A DNA stretch of 64,000 nucleotides from Latrodectus hesperus (lineage: Eukaryota; Arthropoda; Arachnida; Araneae; Theridiidae): NCBI GenBank assembly GCA_037975125.1, contig CM075862.1, positions 57,521,279 to 57,585,278 on the forward strand. The letters are read 5' to 3'. Positions within the stretch are counted from its first letter, which is position 1. Each line of letters starts with the position of its first letter. Both the position numbers and the translations under genes were made by a program. Below the pieces are notes generated by a model, which worked only from the letters and a program-made list of their open reading frames with translations, was not told where the DNA came from and searched no databases. This document shows, one piece after another, positions 60,880 to 64,000 of the stretch.

Positions 60880-62235
60880 ATTCTAGCAGCTGCATCTATG
60901 GGATAAAAATCTATCCAAGAGCTTGGAACGACAAATTTTATAATTCAAATTTGCTCACCTCTGTAATTTTTCTAGGTATTTCTAGGTAATAATTATTCAT
61001 AAAATATTTATTTTCGATTTATATACTATAAAGACTGCTTAAGGTCCTTTTTTCACAAAAAAATTATAATTATTTCTGCCAGCAACTCATTTTTAAGACA
61101 CTTTAATAGTGAAATCATGTACTTTAATATTTTAAGGAAAAAATATTGATATTAAGTTGCTTGAATTTCGAACATTTTGACTAATGGTCATTGTAGTATT
61201 TAATTTTTTTTAGTACAATGGAGGACTTTTTTGCATTTTATTTTAAAGCCATACACATATTAAGAAGTATTTTTGATTCTTATAGTTTAAAACAAATTTT
61301 ATTTCTTTGAAAGATAAATTTTTAATAGTATTATTTTATGAAATTTCCTTTCTTAATCTTCAATTATATGACTTAAATCATATTACTGATGATGTATTGA
61401 AAGTCAAATCCCATAAATTTCTCTCTCCTTTAATTTTTTTCTTGTAAACTTAACGTCTTTTGGAATGATTCAAAAAATAATATAAAATGTTATAAGACCT
61501 ATAACGATTTATGAGTCAGACTGTTAATAACAGTAATTGATTTATCGACAAAAATGTCTGTTTCATACGTAAAATCAAATGTGTATGCATCCGTAACTAA
61601 AAGTTAATAAAAAATAAACACGCCTCTATAAAGACAGAAAAAAGGGAGTAATTTTCCATCTTCTTGGCTCGCATTACTCTAAAATGCTATTTCAATTATG
61701 TTTTACAAATTGATACACAGTTAACACATGCACATAAGCCAATTTAATACTAATAAAATACATTGTTTAGTGATTAATGAACGTTCAAATAATATCTGAA
61801 TTACATATCTTTTCTAGGGGAATGACATCTTTGAACTACTAAAACAGAATACATGTAACGAATATCACAAAAGATGAAAATATATTGAAAAAAAATATGT
61901 TTCTGATCGCTTAAAGTATATCTCTTATTAAGATTAAAATGTGATAAACTAAATAATGAATATAGATGAAATTTCCTTTGTTATTTCACTACGTTATTTA
62001 AACTGATATGATAAATGTTAAATTAGTTTCTAACATTTAATAATTACAATTTACATGAAAAACTTAAGTATAAGAACATGTAACTGTTAAATATACTTTA
62101 AGAATTATTTCTTCTTTAATCTCCTGTAACTGTCTTGTTTCATTTAAATATAATTAAATATTAAGTAAGCCTTCAAGTTTCATAAATCAGATATAATAAC
62201 ATTACTCTAAAGCATCATCACACCTACATATACAT

Positions 62236-62374
<139 letters not shown>

Positions 62375-63109
62375 CCTTACCATATTGTCGCATTAAGTAT
62401 TTTAGTTTTGGTTGTTCAGTCAAAAATACTAATTTGATCCACTTCTGTGACACATAATTGACCTAATCCTCAGTATCAAGAAAATTGACATAATATCGCA
62501 ATTTTTTACTAAAATCACTTTCGTTAATCTGATCACCGCATTTTGCTAGAGAGCGGCATAAATCCAAATTGATCCATACAGCAGAATTAGTAGCAAATGT
62601 CCATTATTTTTCTTAATATAATTAGAATTTATTACTTAGTAACAAAGATATAATACCTTGACACCTCATTTACTATAGCAAATGTTAAATATATATTTAT
62701 AAAGTTGAAATGGTGTCAACATAACTATTGTTGGAGTTTAAGCTGTTATACGGATTACTCAATTTTTTAAATTAAAAACAGGCATATGATCCATTGTAGC
62801 CAAAAATAGAGTTACTGATAGACCAGTTCTTAAAACTCATGTGTACAAATCTTAAAATTGGTTATGGCTAGATTTTAAAATTATATCAGTAAATGAAATT
62901 ACTTTTTAATTTAACGATTTATACAAATTCACATACTATCCATTATCATAAAACATTTTGGAATATTAAATACATAATATATTATTTCTTTTTTAAAAAA
63001 GTCATAGAAAGCGTCCATCAAAGTGATAGTTATGTTAACATTTTGTATTTAAAATACTTAAATTATTAAATGTTCATTAAAATCTCCCTATTCAGCTGGT
63101 TATGATAAA

Positions 63110-63230
63110 ATCATGAGTATGATAAAAAAAGTGTTGAGATATAAATGCTGAGATTTATTTAATCATGAGTATGATAAAAAACTTAAATCATGAGTAGGAT
63201 AAAAAGAGTGCAGAGATAAACATACAGCAT
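63110..63230 (+). repeat. imperfect short tandem repeats
   Basis: ATCATGAGTATGATAAAAA occurs at about 63110, 63162 and (with one change) 63187. The first and third copies are each followed by a related GTG..GAGATA block. A local duplication of roughly 50-77 bp. Confidence 0.6.
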
Positions 63231-64000
63231 TTATCTATTGGTATATTTTCATGCTTGTTAGACATTTTTAAATAATTTTTAAATAATGAATTTCAATTGA
63301 AGTTCTGAAATAGTTTTAACACATTATTCTAGAAGACCAAACACCTAACAATTTTCCACACCGGTTAATTTTGACAACGAATATCTGATAACAGTTAAAG
63401 AATTGCAAAGTATTTTGATTACCTATTGTATGATCCCATTATAAACAGATTCTTCAAACATGTTAAGGTTTAACACAAGTAAGAAGTAAAGAAGAATATT
63501 TTAATTTCACCTTATGTATATGAATACAGAAAGAAAAAGCTCGATACCTTTCAATTTTCAATAGTTGCTAAAAGTTAATTTTGGAGCATTAAGGTACCTT
63601 ATTCTATCATAATATTGGCATATCCTATCTACTTATTTCTTGTAAAATATAAAGAAAATCGTCATGTAAATTGCAAAGATTTCAGCACTTTAAAATACCA
63701 TTAAATAATTTTCACTTATAATCTTATTAAGAAATAACATCTGTTCAGCATGCAAAAACACATTTTATCTTAGTTTTGTTATTATTAACTAGAATGTGTC
63801 TCTATAAAGGTGTCAAAGAGAATTAAAATAAAAGTTCTAAGAATAATTTTATGTATTGTTTATTCATCTTGTTTATTGTATCATTTCAAAATCAATGTAG
63901 CTATAAAAGGCTGTTACTTTCTAAGTTATTGTCTGAAAAAATGTTTATTATATTCAGAAATAAATTTATAAGAAATCAACTCATATAATAAAAATCTATT

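Noticed and set aside
60879..60989. Exon or transposon fragment beside the (TA)n at 60.8 kb
   Set aside because: A short open minus-strand stretch (PSSWIDFYPIDAAARM) lacks a credible acceptor and I could not assign it to a family.

Overview
The window is AT-rich, intron-rich eukaryotic DNA, most probably from a spider or close relative. This inference rests on the gene and transposon families seen, not on a species marker. It holds one recognisable host gene: an Rbfox / fox-1 (A2BP1) RNA-binding splicing factor on the minus strand. Eight coding exons lie between about 42.3 kb and 8.0 kb. Reading with the gene (right to left) these are 42318-42133, 39873-39715, 37102-37049, 26962-26870, 22867-22786, 14048-13922, 9076-9004 and 8117-8014. 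They join without a stop and with matching intron phases into 292 codons plus 2 nt. The protein has a Gln-rich N-terminal part, the complete RRM (RNP2 and RNP1 signatures), and a low-complexity Arg/Ala/Tyr-rich C-terminal half. The upstream first exon(s) and the terminal exon were not found here.

The other sequence is intron or flank, AT-rich and invaded by transposable elements. From left to right these are: a 5'-truncated R1-type non-LTR retrotransposon (about 3.37-5.39 kb, plus); a 779-bp TA-flanked element with long inverted repeats and a transposase remnant (9.63-10.41 kb); a fossil hAT/ZBED-type transposase (about 12.0-13.05 kb); an LTR-like relic (17.2-17.6 kb); a decayed Tc1-like element (about 18.46-19.3 kb, minus); a decayed Ty3/gypsy-type LTR element with integrase ahead of reverse transcriptase (about 28.9-35.5 kb, plus) carrying a hAT-type MITE; tRNA-like SINE relics (about 39.2 and 41.7 kb); a nearly complete 1,406-bp Tc1/mariner with TIRs and a TA target duplication (46017-47422); and a Tc1/mariner interrupted by a second copy of the R1-type element (about 53.7-55.9 kb). 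Long (TA)n tracts occur at 13.7, 14.1, 39.5, 45.3, 60.8 and 62.2 kb.

The most interesting regulatory signal is at the 93-nt RRM exon (26870-26962). The Rbfox target word TGCATG overlaps both its 5' splice site and its 3' splice site, with two more copies in the intron just upstream. That is the arrangement expected for negative autoregulation by skipping of the RRM exon. A 94-nt exon-like block in the next intron (24852-24945) would create an immediate stop if spliced in. The 13.9-kb exon is sandwiched between two long (TA)n tracts able to pair with each other. I saw no CRISPR array, rRNA or intact tRNA, and no new multi-gene system.
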